Of a stretch of 33,128 bases of DNA, positions 20,432 to 28,473 are shown in pieces. Source of the DNA: a virus; IMG/VR virus record IMGVR_UViG_3300023184_000348, positions 1 through 33,128 of that record; one strand, written 5' to 3'. Below the pieces are notes generated by a model. That model had not been told where the DNA came from. It saw nothing but the letters and a program-made list of their open reading frames with translations, and ran no database searches. The translations under genes and the position numbers were made by a program. The stretch's first letter is position 1. Each line of letters starts with the position of its first letter.

Positions 20432-21571
20432 CTAGATTGTGATTGAATATGGGTTAATGGCTGAAGTTGTGTAAGACACAAGCCAATTGTTTTGTGTAAT
20501 GGTGTGTGCCATTCCTTCAACTACAAGGTTCCACTGAATAGTGCGGCCATCATAGGTTGTGCGCAAAACGCTTACCTGATCGGCCAATTCTGTTGCTAGA
20601 AAGTCAGGATAAAGCAACCCATAAGTGCCAACCGCCAAAGCGTTAAAATCAATGCGCTCAACATAGGTATCAGGTGTTGCATTTTTGCGTGACTCATATA
20701 AAGCTAGATTTTGAGCATTTGAATCAGTTGCAACAGGTGCATCAATAACATTTTTAGCAATTCCATAAGCACTAACGCTTGGGTTATATCGTGATGTGTA
20801 TTGCTTAGTTGTATTTGTGCGGCTCACAACCGCCTGATTTACTACATAGTAAGTGCCAGGATTTGTATAAAGTTGGCTATAAGGCACTGTATTGCTTGCC
20901 TGATTGTCAGTAAATAGTAACTGAGTTGGGCGGCTGAACTTGTCAGCCAAAGGTACTAATGTTGCAACACCTGAGCGTGAAATATAAAAACGCCCAGCAA
21001 TGGCATCAACTGCCTGGTAGATCAGCGCCATACAAGAGCGATTTTGAACTGTTGCCAACATTCCAACTGTTCCAGTAAGACTGGTTGAGCCTGTCCATCC
21101 CGCATAGGTCAACATTCTGCCAACGCGTGTGGCTGCGGTTTCGGCAAAGCCTGCAGTTGCCAGTGCTGGTGCCTGGGCATCGGCAATATAAGCAATGCCA
21201 TCAACAAAGGTCATTGCTACGCTAGGTGCTTCACCCTGATTAACTTTGGTTTCTTCAAGAAAGCCGTAGTAAAGGTAATAAGGTGTTCCACCAATTGTTG
21301 CCACAATGCGCATTTGCAAACCATCGCGCAGGATATTTGTGCCTGAAACTACCCACGGGTTTGAAACGCTGGTGTTATCAGGGTCGTAATAACCGCTTGT
21401 ATTGTTAAAAGTTACAACTGAAATGCCTGCCTGATCGCGCTCACTTTGGCGTGTTCGACCACGGCGAATGTCAATGCGCACAACATCGGTTGTTGTTACT
21501 GAAGTCCAAGTTCCACTTTTCAAGAATTGAACAGCAACTGCAGGTGTGGTTACTCCGTCAAAGGCTGGCAT
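20432..21571 (-). CDS. Minor tail protein (tail hub-like)
   Basis: A 379-residue protein encoded immediately after the tape measure and before the fibres, the position of the tail-tip hub. The sequence is beta-rich throughout: RIDIRRGRTRQSERDQAG and VVTFNNTSGYYDPDNTS near the N-terminus, then YYLYYGFLEETKVNQG and the end WLVSYTTSAINPYSITI. The N-terminal GRTRQSERDQAGI pattern is common in actinophage minor tail proteins. Its ATG overlaps the stop of the tape measure gene by one base. Confidence 0.75.
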   Translation of the reverse strand: MPAFDGVTTPAVAVQFLKSGTWTSVTTTDVVRIDIRRGRTRQSERDQAGISVVTFNNTSGYYDPDNTSVSNPWVVSGTNILRDGLQMRIVATIGGTPYYLYYGFLEETKVNQGEAPSVAMTFVDGIAYIADAQAPALATAGFAETAATRVGRMLTYAGWTGSTSLTGTVGMLATVQNRSCMALIYQAVDAIAGRFYISRSGVATLVPLADKFSRPTQLLFTDNQASNTVPYSQLYTNPGTYYVVNQAVVSRTNTTKQYTSRYNPSVSAYGIAKNVIDAPVATDSNAQNLALYESRKNATPDTYVERIDFNALAVGTYGLLYPDFLATELADQVSVLRTTYDGRTIQWNLVVEGMAHTITQNNWLVSYTTSAINPYSITI

Positions 21572-23139
21572 TATCTATCAAACGCTCCAACAGTTCCAAA
21601 GCTACGGCGAGTTGTGCGTTCAATGCCATTCACAATGGATGTTACTAAATCTTCACCAGTTACTACTGAACCAGCATTGTTGACAATTACATTCACACCG
21701 CTATTTGGCTTGTATGCGAGTGAACCTGAACCACCAATTGCAATGGTTGAGGAACCTGAAAGTCTTGCTTGGCGTGCTAAGTTTTGGCGCACCGCTTCAG
21801 CGTTGATCTTATCCTGCAAACTTACAGTCTTTGTTAAAGTTTTATTTGTAACTTTGAGTGAATCAATAAACTTTTGCAAGGCTGCAGTAGTGCTATCAAC
21901 AGTTGTTGTAATTACTGGTGGCTTAGCGCCAAAGTTATTAGGGAAACCTAGCGCTGGCGCAATTCCCTTTGCTGCTCCACTTGAATTTATTTTTGGCAAT
22001 GGGTTGCCTGTTGATGGCACTGTTTTACCACCTGAGCCACCTGAAGTTGAACTAGGTGCCATTACCCCAATACCTACGGCTGCAATAATTCCTGCAACGG
22101 CTGCTGCACCTGCTGCTGCGCTTACTCCACCTGTTGCAAAGGCTGATGCGATTGCTGCCCCTGCTGCGGTGGCGCGAAGCGTTGCCATTGCAGCGGTGAC
22201 TTGTCCAAGCATAATAATAAAAGCTGAAGCGCGACCAATAGCAAACATTCCAACAATGATTGCTGCCATTGTCTTTACAAGCCCCATATTATTTGAAACC
22301 CAATCGCCAAATGAGATTGAGACTGCAAGCAACTTAACTGCAGCATCTGCAGCGATTTGAAAACTAGCGGCTAACTTGTCCTTATTGAGCGCAATAAATG
22401 CTTCAATTCGTGGCAAAACCTGTGTTGAAAGTGTAGTTGCAAACTTTTCAATAACTGGCAAAAGCGCATAACCAAGAGTTTCAAGGATTTCGCCAAAGGC
22501 AATTTTTAACCCAGCAAGGCGGTATTCAAGAGTTTGTGAACGCTTAGATGCAGCACCTGATGTTTGCTTATTGACTTCTTCAAGAGCCTTAGCAAAATCT
22601 TTAGATTTAATTGTTGCATTGCTCAAGCCTGGTACAAGAGTTTTTAGTGCTTTGAACTGGCCACTTGTTGCCTTAATAATTGCGCCAACTGCAGTTCCTA
22701 AATCGGCACCTGAAGATGCGCTTACATCTAAGGCAGTTTGCATCAATCCTTGTGCTGCCGTAATTGACCCCGTGGCAGCCGTTAGTCGAGCCATCGCAGG
22801 GCGCAAATCATCATCTACAACAGAAAATTGCTTTTGTAGCGAAGTTATGTAGCTTTCAACACCACTAATTGCTTCATTGCTGGCACCTGCAGTATTACGC
22901 AAGGCATTAGCAAGAAGAACTTGAGATTTCTGATCTGCAATTGCAGCCTGAACTGCATCTTTGCCAATCTTAAATGCAAGCGCGGCTGATGCTGCTGCAG
23001 CAACACCAAAAGCCCGTGATGATTTCCTAGCAAAACCATCAATGTTTTTGCCAAGTTTGGAAATGTCTTTTTGAGCAGCCTTTGAACCTTTATCAGAATA
23101 TTGGGTGAGGATGCGGGCTACAACTGCGCCAACTGCCAT
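21571..23139 (-). CDS. Tape measure protein
   Basis: A 522-residue protein, the longest of the tail module apart from fibres. It has an N-terminal helical region (YSDKGSKAAQKDISKLGKNI), a long Ala-rich coiled-coil-forming body, two hydrophobic stretches (about 270-350, including VKTMAAIIVGMFAIG) and a Gly/Ser-rich end. By the rule of about 1.5 angstrom per residue this predicts a tail of roughly 80 nm, a short siphovirus tail. Placement after the tail chaperones and before the minor tail protein confirms the role. Confidence 0.88.
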   Translation of the reverse strand: MAVGAVVARILTQYSDKGSKAAQKDISKLGKNIDGFARKSSRAFGVAAAASAALAFKIGKDAVQAAIADQKSQVLLANALRNTAGASNEAISGVESYITSLQKQFSVVDDDLRPAMARLTAATGSITAAQGLMQTALDVSASSGADLGTAVGAIIKATSGQFKALKTLVPGLSNATIKSKDFAKALEEVNKQTSGAASKRSQTLEYRLAGLKIAFGEILETLGYALLPVIEKFATTLSTQVLPRIEAFIALNKDKLAASFQIAADAAVKLLAVSISFGDWVSNNMGLVKTMAAIIVGMFAIGRASAFIIMLGQVTAAMATLRATAAGAAIASAFATGGVSAAAGAAAVAGIIAAVGIGVMAPSSTSGGSGGKTVPSTGNPLPKINSSGAAKGIAPALGFPNNFGAKPPVITTTVDSTTAALQKFIDSLKVTNKTLTKTVSLQDKINAEAVRQNLARQARLSGSSTIAIGGSGSLAYKPNSGVNVIVNNAGSVVTGEDLVTSIVNGIERTTRRSFGTVGAFDR

Positions 23140-23142
23140 TTG

Positions 23143-23706
23143 TTATGCTCGCTCTCTGTTCAAATGTTTCTGCAAATCTGCCTTTGCTTGTTCCAAAGCG
23201 CGATTTACATTTGCTTCAATCTTGTTTCTATCTTTATCTACAACACGCCATACTACACGCGAAGCCTTACCGAATCTGTTGCCAATTGTGCGCAGGAATT
23301 GTCCACTTGAGGATTGAGCAGTCATTGCTTTAGTACCTGATGCTTTTTTGCCAGCAACTTCAAAGATTGCACCTGCTGCAGATTTGTTAAGCAAAGCACC
23401 AGCGCTTGTTGTGTAATCGCCACGAACTTTACCCTGGGCTTTAGTCTTAGTGATCTTTGATTTGATCTCTCCAGCGTTCCACCCAGGCCAACCTGCACCA
23501 CCGCGAGTTTTACCCTTGATGGGGTCAGTTTTACGCCAACCACTCATAGGTGGGTCCTCGCTGATTAAATTTCTTGCATCACGCTCTGCACCTTTAAGTT
23601 CAGTATTGATAACTTTATTGAAGCGTTTAACTGCATCTTTATCAAACTCTTTTAGCGCATCCAAAGTTTCTTTGATACCTGTAAGAACAATTACTTCATC
23701 CGCCAT
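23143..23706 (-). CDS. HK97 gp10-like tail completion/connector protein
   Basis: A 187-residue protein whose N-terminus (VLTGIKETLDALKEFDKDAV) and following ELKGAERDARNLI resemble the HK97 gp10-like head-tail joining family, with a basic Gly/Lys-rich centre. The ATG sits eleven bases inside the frameshifted chaperone extension. Such proteins normally come before the tail tube genes; here the gene lies between chaperones and tape measure. It may therefore be a relative serving at the tail end, or a displaced completion protein. Confidence 0.55.
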   Translation of the reverse strand: MADEVIVLTGIKETLDALKEFDKDAVKRFNKVINTELKGAERDARNLISEDPPMSGWRKTDPIKGKTRGGAGWPGWNAGEIKSKITKTKAQGKVRGDYTTSAGALLNKSAAGAIFEVAGKKASGTKAMTAQSSSGQFLRTIGNRFGKASRVVWRVVDKDRNKIEANVNRALEQAKADLQKHLNRERA

Positions 23707-24102
23707 TGGCTTTAGCTCGTTCCTTCATATATATCGTGATTGCTTCAAGGATTCCTTCGGGAGCATCTAACAAATCACTGATTGGAATACCTGTTTCAAC
23801 CGCAACGGCTGCAATCGTATAGGTCAGGCTGTTGCGGTGGATTCGAAAGAACTATCACTATCCAATTCTGCGGAAACGATAGTGTCTAAAAATTCAGGTC
23901 CAAAAAGTTTTACTACAACTCCATTAACCTGCATTGCTTTCCAAGCAAGCCAATAGATATATTCTACTTTTTGCTGCTCCCCCAGCAACTTGGGCATACC
24001 AGCACCAAAGTTTTGTTCAAATGCAACAATGATGCGAGGCGTTAACTTGTAAGAGGCCTCAACACCATCAGTTGTTTTTACCTTAACTGCTAATCCATCC
24101 AT
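23696..24102 (-). CDS. Tail assembly chaperone long form (-1 frameshift product)
   Basis: A second chaperone frame continues past the stop of the short chaperone and encodes HRNSLTYTIAAVAVETGIP, then SDLLDAPEGILEAITIYMKE, the conserved second domain of siphovirus tail chaperones. It lies in the -1 frame and has no start of its own. Three stop codons (TAG, TGA, TAG) close that frame just before the site, so slippage must occur within 23826-23851. The best site is the Phe codon TTC preceded by TCT (reading TTC as TTT after a one-base back-slip). The joined product would be about 135 residues, made as complement(23696..23845, 23845..24102). Confidence 0.8.
23824..24102 (-). CDS. Tail assembly chaperone, short form
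   Basis: A 92-residue protein read without frameshift: VKVKTTDGVEASYKLTPRII, then FEQNFGAGMPKLLGEQQKVE and YIYWLAWKAMQVNGVVVKLF. Size, gene position between tail tube and tape measure, and the overlapping -1 extension are those of the lambda gpG / gpGT arrangement. The short form is expected in excess and coats the tape measure protein during tail assembly. Its last residues (SSFESTATA) overlie the slip window. Confidence 0.8.
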   Translation of the reverse strand: MDGLAVKVKTTDGVEASYKLTPRIIVAFEQNFGAGMPKLLGEQQKVEYIYWLAWKAMQVNGVVVKLFGPEFLDTIVSAELDSDSSFESTATA

Positions 24103-24120
24103 CTTTTCCCCCTTAGTAGA

Positions 24121-24546
24121 TTATGAAATTGCTTTTGTAATAACGCCTGAAATTGGCCAAGTCACGCTTGCGGTTACTAACTCACCAACGGCACCTGATA
24201 ATGGCTGCCATTCTGAGATCAACGCGTTAAATGTATATTTTGGATTGCTTGCGCTAACTGCTCCGTTAACTGGGCGAATTTCCATTGCTACTGTAGTTCC
24301 AACAGTTGTTGTTGCAAGTGATGTGCCATTGATAAGTTCTTCAAGGGCATTGTCTGCAAAATCTTGGTTAAATTCAAATGTAACCTGATTATCAAACAAT
24401 CCACCAACGCGTGTGCGAGCTGATGAGCCGAGGCCTGTGGTTTCAATAACATCTACGCTAGAACTTAATGAGACTGAGGTCACATATGTCGAGATATCAT
24501 TGCTTGCGTAAAGAACATAAGCATTTGTAAGAACTAAACGCGCCAT
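24121..24546 (-). CDS. Major tail tube protein, copy 2
   Basis: A 141-residue tail tube-type protein. It shares with the gene before it MARLVLTNA, ETTGLGSSARTRVGGL, VTFEFNQDF, AVSASNPKYTF and WQPLSGAVGELVTASVTWPI. By eye the two are about half identical along the whole length. The second half ends in TWPISGVITKAIS, the closing strand of the tube fold. It begins directly after copy 1 with no gap. Either the tail uses two related tube subunits, or one copy forms a special ring. Confidence 0.8.
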   Translation of the reverse strand: MARLVLTNAYVLYASNDISTYVTSVSLSSSVDVIETTGLGSSARTRVGGLFDNQVTFEFNQDFADNALEELINGTSLATTTVGTTVAMEIRPVNGAVSASNPKYTFNALISEWQPLSGAVGELVTASVTWPISGVITKAIS

Positions 24547-24969
24547 TTATGCAACCGCCTTTGTGATGTTTCCTGAGATTGGCCAAGTTGCAGAAATTGT
24601 TGCCAACTCGCCAACTGCGCCTGATAGTGGTTGCCATTCTGCAACAACTGCTGAAAATGTGTAACTAGGATTGCTTGCAGATACTGCCGCTGATGTTGGC
24701 TTTACAACGCAAGTTGTAACTGTTCCAACAAGTGATGAACCAACTGCGTTGATTGTCACTTCAGGTGCTGATGTTGCAAAATCCTGGTTAAATTCAAAAG
24801 TAACTGAGTTATCAGCAAGGCCACTTACACGGGTACGCGCTCCACCTGATGCCATACCTGTTGTATCAACCACATCTTCGCTAGTTGAAATTGCCACGCT
24901 CGTAATAAACTCGCTGAGATTGATGCCGTTGATTACAACTGAAGCATCTGTTAGGACAATACGGGCCAT
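24547..24969 (-). CDS. Major tail tube protein, copy 1
   Basis: A 140-residue protein, paralogue of the following gene: MARIVLTDASVVINGINLSE, DTTGMASGGARTRVSGL, VTFEFNQDF, AVSASNPSYTF and EWQPLSGAVGELATISATW. The position after the tail terminator-like gene and before the chaperones is that of the tail tube protein. Its ATG overlaps the previous stop by one base. Differences between copies concentrate in the first 50 residues and in the loop after the FEFNQDF strand, which probably faces outside. Confidence 0.8.
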   Translation of the reverse strand: MARIVLTDASVVINGINLSEFITSVAISTSEDVVDTTGMASGGARTRVSGLADNSVTFEFNQDFATSAPEVTINAVGSSLVGTVTTCVVKPTSAAVSASNPSYTFSAVVAEWQPLSGAVGELATISATWPISGNITKAVA

Positions 24970-25136
24970 TATTTTGTTTCCTCTACTGTTGCTGGTTTGA
25001 TTGCTGCTGATTTCTTTATGTGTTCGCCTGCAACTAGGGCATCTGCGTTCAGTCCTAGATCAAGCAATTCTTTATCGGTGATTGTTTCGCCTTTTTTCTT
25101 CGCCTCGAAATTGTCCGAGGTAACTATGTAGCTCAT
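24969..25136 (-). CDS. 55-residue protein between tail terminator and tube genes
   Basis: The ATG at 25136, preceded by AAGGA, gives 55 residues: MSYIVTSDNFEAKKKGETIT, then DKELLDLGLNADALVAGEHI and a Lys/Glu-rich tail. A start 18 bases further upstream is possible but leaves the ribosome site inside the coding region. The pattern of a small domain ending in EHI and a charged tail is seen in other phages at this spot in the head-tail joining cluster. Its role is unknown. Confidence 0.6.
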   Translation of the reverse strand: MSYIVTSDNFEAKKKGETITDKELLDLGLNADALVAGEHIKKSAAIKPATVEETK

Positions 25137-25144
25137 TTTTTTCC

Positions 25145-25543
25145 TTATCCCCAAACGGTGAGACGGTATCGGTATGAAAGAAACTCAATATCCCCTGCGG
25201 AATAACTACCCGCTTCGGCTGATGTGACACGCAAAGTGTTGCAAGCCCCACCAAGAGTTAGATCAGATTCAATTGCTGCCTTGATTGAGAAATCCCCGCT
25301 ACCTGCAAGGTACTTATCAAGTTCGTTTTGGCCTGAGCGCTCTGTGAAGCGTTGCACCAAAACAACAACATCTAGGTTTGCCTGGTCTAAGCCACGGGCA
25401 TTGTTCAAATCAAAAGTAAAGTCCAACTGGCCAACAATGGCTGCAGGGGCAACTGGCACGCTTGGCAGTAACTCGTACACACGCATACCCTTTATAGCCT
25501 CTAGGTTGGCTTTTAAGCCGTTTCTAACGGCACTTGGTAACAT
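25145..25543 (-). CDS. Tail terminator-like protein
   Basis: A 132-residue protein with MRVYELLPSVPVAPAAIVGQ, DVVVLVQRFTERSGQNELDK and the ending IEFLSYRYRLTVWG, a mixed alpha-beta pattern seen in a family conserved across actinophages. Size and order (after the gp6-like adaptor, before the tube) fit the tail terminator, which caps the tail tube and binds the head connector. The start ATG overlaps the stop of the adaptor gene by one base. Confidence 0.65.
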   Translation of the reverse strand: MLPSAVRNGLKANLEAIKGMRVYELLPSVPVAPAAIVGQLDFTFDLNNARGLDQANLDVVVLVQRFTERSGQNELDKYLAGSGDFSIKAAIESDLTLGGACNTLRVTSAEAGSYSAGDIEFLSYRYRLTVWG

Positions 25544-26151
25544 TACTTAGCCAACCCATTATTCTTGCGTAATGGGCGCAGCAACGCCTCAACATCGGCA
25601 TCTAGCTTTGCAGCCAAGCGTACTGTTCCTAAATCTGTATTTCCAGCAATGCCAAATGGTGACTGGTTACGAAGAAACAAACGAGATGCCTGAATCTTTG
25701 CAGCAGTTTTTACCTCATAAGGCACCGCCGACCATCCAAAAACACCCTTAACCCGTACTGATTGTGGCAGGTTCCACGGGAAAACATAAGCGCCAACTGC
25801 CAAAATGCGAGACATTGGCCAACCGCGTGAAGGATTGTTGACTGGTTCAAACATTGAATCGTCAGTAGTCCACACAACTCCGTAGGTACGGTCAAAATTA
25901 TCATCTGTTGCAATTTCGCTAATGCTTACAAAATCATCAACTGGCAAAATCCAATAGTCAGTTGGTGTGTAGTAACGGGTTGCAGGTACTTCAGTTGTAC
26001 CATCTTTGTAAAAGAATCGGCCGCAATAATCATCAATTTGGCGTGAAGCGGTTGCAATCGCAACTTCAAGGGCTGCATTGTCCATTGAATCTTCAAGGTT
26101 GAGTGCAGCTTTTACATCGTTGAGTGTCGTGTAACCGTTAGTTATCGCCAC
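25543..26151 (-). CDS. Head-tail adaptor (HK97 gp6-like)
   Basis: A 202-residue protein with the gp6/gp15-type connector pattern: an N-terminal helical domain TTLNDVKAALNLEDSMDNAA, then ASRQIDDYCGRFFYKDG, a central beta domain with YYTPTDYWILPVDDFVSISE, and a closing helical region (VKTAAKIQASRLFLRNQS). It forms the ring beneath the portal. The start is a GTG at 26151. The 99 bases between it and the glycosyltransferase stop hold no recognisable gene. Confidence 0.8.
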   Translation of the reverse strand: MAITNGYTTLNDVKAALNLEDSMDNAALEVAIATASRQIDDYCGRFFYKDGTTEVPATRYYTPTDYWILPVDDFVSISEIATDDNFDRTYGVVWTTDDSMFEPVNNPSRGWPMSRILAVGAYVFPWNLPQSVRVKGVFGWSAVPYEVKTAAKIQASRLFLRNQSPFGIAGNTDLGTVRLAAKLDADVEALLRPLRKNNGLAK

Positions 26152-26250
26152 GCTTGGTTCTCGTTTCTACTTTGGGAAGCATTGCGCGTTCCAGTTGTGG
26201 AACGGCGGTAGCGGTTTCCTTTGATTTTACCTTAATTCTTAAAATTCTTT

Positions 26251-26928
26251 TTATGCGTTCCATATATCGTGCTGCCGATCATCTAGCCAATAGCTTTTAG
26301 AATGAGGCAGTATTGCCCCTGTGTGAGCATAAATTGGGAAACCTAGTGAGCGAACTCGGCGGCAAAACTGTAAATCTTCGCCTATCCATTCGCCGTTGAT
26401 TGGTCCATCCCAAAACCAACACCAATCTTGCCCCTGGTGTGGGTCTGCATCTGCTCTGATTGCTTCAAGAACACTGCGGTGGATGAGCAAACATCCAGTG
26501 CCTGCAGCATCTACTTGGAAAACTGAATCTTTATCGTATTTGTTTAGCGGTAAGAAACCTTCAGGGGCATCTTGAAAAATTGTTGGCACTGGTTGTGGGT
26601 ATGGATAGCCTGTTTCAAAACTAGCAAATACCAAACCTGCTACAACTGGGCGCTCGGTATCGTGCGCAGCTTCAATTAACTTATCAAATGCTTCAACAGA
26701 TAGTTGCTCATCTGAATCCATCATTAGCAACCAATCAGATTTGGTTTCTAAAAATTGTTTGACCAAACGATTGCGTTGTTTGGAAAGCAAGCCTGAACCT
26801 TTAATACGAATGAATGGCCCAAGTCTTGATGATCGTGACTGAGCAACCTGAATTAAACTAAATGCAAACCCGCCATTAACCGTTCCTGGGTCACAACTAC
26901 CAATTGAAACTTTATGCGCTGACTTCAT
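26251..26928 (-). CDS. GT-A family glycosyltransferase within the head module
   Basis: A 225-residue GT-A type enzyme. WLLMMDSDEQLSVEAF at about 66-81 contains the metal-binding DxD, RPVVAGLVFASFETGYPY follows, and WIGEDLQFCRRVRSLGF near residue 180 supplies the catalytic acidic pair region. It resembles glycosyltransferase family 2-like phage proteins. GGGGGAA precedes the ATG. It is inserted between the capsid gene's terminator and the head-tail adaptor, so it may glycosylate capsid or connector proteins; its substrate is not visible. Confidence 0.8.
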   Translation of the reverse strand: MKSAHKVSIGSCDPGTVNGGFAFSLIQVAQSRSSRLGPFIRIKGSGLLSKQRNRLVKQFLETKSDWLLMMDSDEQLSVEAFDKLIEAAHDTERPVVAGLVFASFETGYPYPQPVPTIFQDAPEGFLPLNKYDKDSVFQVDAAGTGCLLIHRSVLEAIRADADPHQGQDWCWFWDGPINGEWIGEDLQFCRRVRSLGFPIYAHTGAILPHSKSYWLDDRQHDIWNA

Positions 26929-26952
26929 AGATTCCCCCGAATCATTTAAGAA

Positions 26953-26994
26953 GTAAGAGGCGGGTTAGTCGGGGGAGAAAAACCCGCCTCTTAC
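26953..26994 (-). terminator. Terminator behind the capsid gene
   Basis: GTAAGAGGCGGGTT (26953-26966) and AACCCGCCTCTTAC (26981-26994) pair perfectly over 14 bp with a 14-base loop. Read on the minus strand, the stem is followed by TTCTTAAATG, a short T-rich end. It lies 16 bases after the capsid stop, where phages often place a partial terminator to raise the ratio of capsid to downstream products. Confidence 0.85.
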
Positions 26995-27009
26995 AATTTT
27001 AACTTTCGA

Positions 27010-28362
27010 TTAGAAAGTTGGTGCGACCAAACCAGTGCCTGAAATAATTGAGGCTGCTAGTGGGTAACGCTCTGCAGTAAATGCGCCGAAGCCATAAACA
27101 ACAGACTTGATTGTGAGTGATGAAGCACCAGTTGCATCAAATGACAATGCGAATGGTGAACCTGGCTGCTCCCAAAGGTGCATTTCAGGTGCTGCTACGC
27201 AGTAGATTTCATCCTGGTTTGTTGCTGCGCCGTATGTTGTTCCAACATTTGCATCAGCGATGATAGGCAAGCCCATCATTGAGTAACCTGAGTTACCGTA
27301 TCCTGCTGCGCCTGCGCCTGCTGCTGATGAGTTCATTGGACCATTTGCAGTTGGAACTACCAATGGGCGGCCTGTTGTGTCAGTTGCTGCTAGCAAGAAA
27401 GCTAGACGGCGTGGGTGCATAATCCAGTGTGTTGGTGTCTCAAAGACATTTGACTGAATCTTTTGGATTGCATCAGCCAACTTTGGATATAGAAGTGCAA
27501 CTGTTGGTGTTGTTGCAGTAAATGTTACTGCGTTTCCACCTGAGTTACGGATACCCTTGAACTGTCCGTTGTTGCCTGTTCCGTTTAGAACCTGAGCATC
27601 AACAGTTGTGTGCCATGAACGGATGAGGTCAGCAACAACGAATGTGTCAATGCCTGTTCCGCGCTCAATTGCTTGGCGTGATAGGTCTTGCTGACCAGCG
27701 ATTGTGCGTACTGGAACAGAAAGTAGTGTGTCATCAGCATCTGTATTTGATACTGAAGTGTTCTGTGTTTCCTGAACTGCAGTTGATGTACCAGTTGTCA
27801 TGCGAGAAATCTCTAGTGACATACCAGCAGCAGGAAGTGTGTGCTTTGCAGTTGCGAAATCTGCAGTTGGTCGGCCTGCGCGTGCATAAGGTGCAGCGAG
27901 GTCAACTAGGTACTGAGGAACAACTAGGCCTGCGAAGTTTGATGTATCAACTGCGCGGTTCTCAATTGTTTCTTCCTTTGTGTGGCGTGCTAGGCGCTCT
28001 TGCGCTGCATAGTCTCCACGAATCTGAGCGTTGAATACATCCTTTACGAATGAAACTCCAGCTTCAGGGTTGTATGTGCGTGCTTCGCGAGTAACAACTG
28101 CTCCGCCCACCTTTGGTGTGATTACTGCTGCAACTGATGAGCGCATTTCTGCAACCTTTGCATCTGCTGCTGCCTGTGTTGTGAACTTTTCAATCTTTGC
28201 ATCTAGTGCGCGTGCTTCTTCAACGAGAGCATCAACCTTTTCGGTTTCCTCTGCAGTAAGATCGGTGCGAGATTCTGCGGCTACTGCCTCAAGAACTGCA
28301 TCCATTTCTGCCTTAACTGCATCACGGCGCTCAAGAGCAACATCAACATATGACTTTGACAT
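27010..28362 (-). CDS. Major capsid protein, HK97 fold
   Basis: A 450-residue protein starting MSKSYVDVALERRDAVKAEM after GGAGAAAA; upstream extension to 28404 lacks support. Residues 1-110 form the coiled-coil delta domain removed by the prohead protease. The mature domain includes VPQYLVDLAAPYARAGRPTA, SVPVRTIAGQQDLSRQAIER (the conserved spine helix area) and WIMHPRRLAFLLAATDTTGR, typical of the HK97 capsid family. The position after portal and protease, and the strong terminator behind it, agree. Confidence 0.92.
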   Translation of the reverse strand: MSKSYVDVALERRDAVKAEMDAVLEAVAAESRTDLTAEETEKVDALVEEARALDAKIEKFTTQAAADAKVAEMRSSVAAVITPKVGGAVVTREARTYNPEAGVSFVKDVFNAQIRGDYAAQERLARHTKEETIENRAVDTSNFAGLVVPQYLVDLAAPYARAGRPTADFATAKHTLPAAGMSLEISRMTTGTSTAVQETQNTSVSNTDADDTLLSVPVRTIAGQQDLSRQAIERGTGIDTFVVADLIRSWHTTVDAQVLNGTGNNGQFKGIRNSGGNAVTFTATTPTVALLYPKLADAIQKIQSNVFETPTHWIMHPRRLAFLLAATDTTGRPLVVPTANGPMNSSAAGAGAAGYGNSGYSMMGLPIIADANVGTTYGAATNQDEIYCVAAPEMHLWEQPGSPFALSFDATGASSLTIKSVVYGFGAFTAERYPLAASIISGTGLVAPTF

Positions 28363-28473
28363 TTTTCTCCAATGAGTGTTTGTAATTGTTTGAGGTGGTG
28401 GCAATGCTCTCCACGGCGCTTTTAGGGTGTGGGATTTGCTCCGACTTCGATCTGCTACTTGTGCAGCAGAAAC

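Noticed and set aside
28451-28470. TCTGCT/AGCAGA hairpin between protease and capsid genes as a terminator
   Set aside because: The stem is only six base pairs, no T-run follows, and a terminator just before the capsid gene would be unfavourable.
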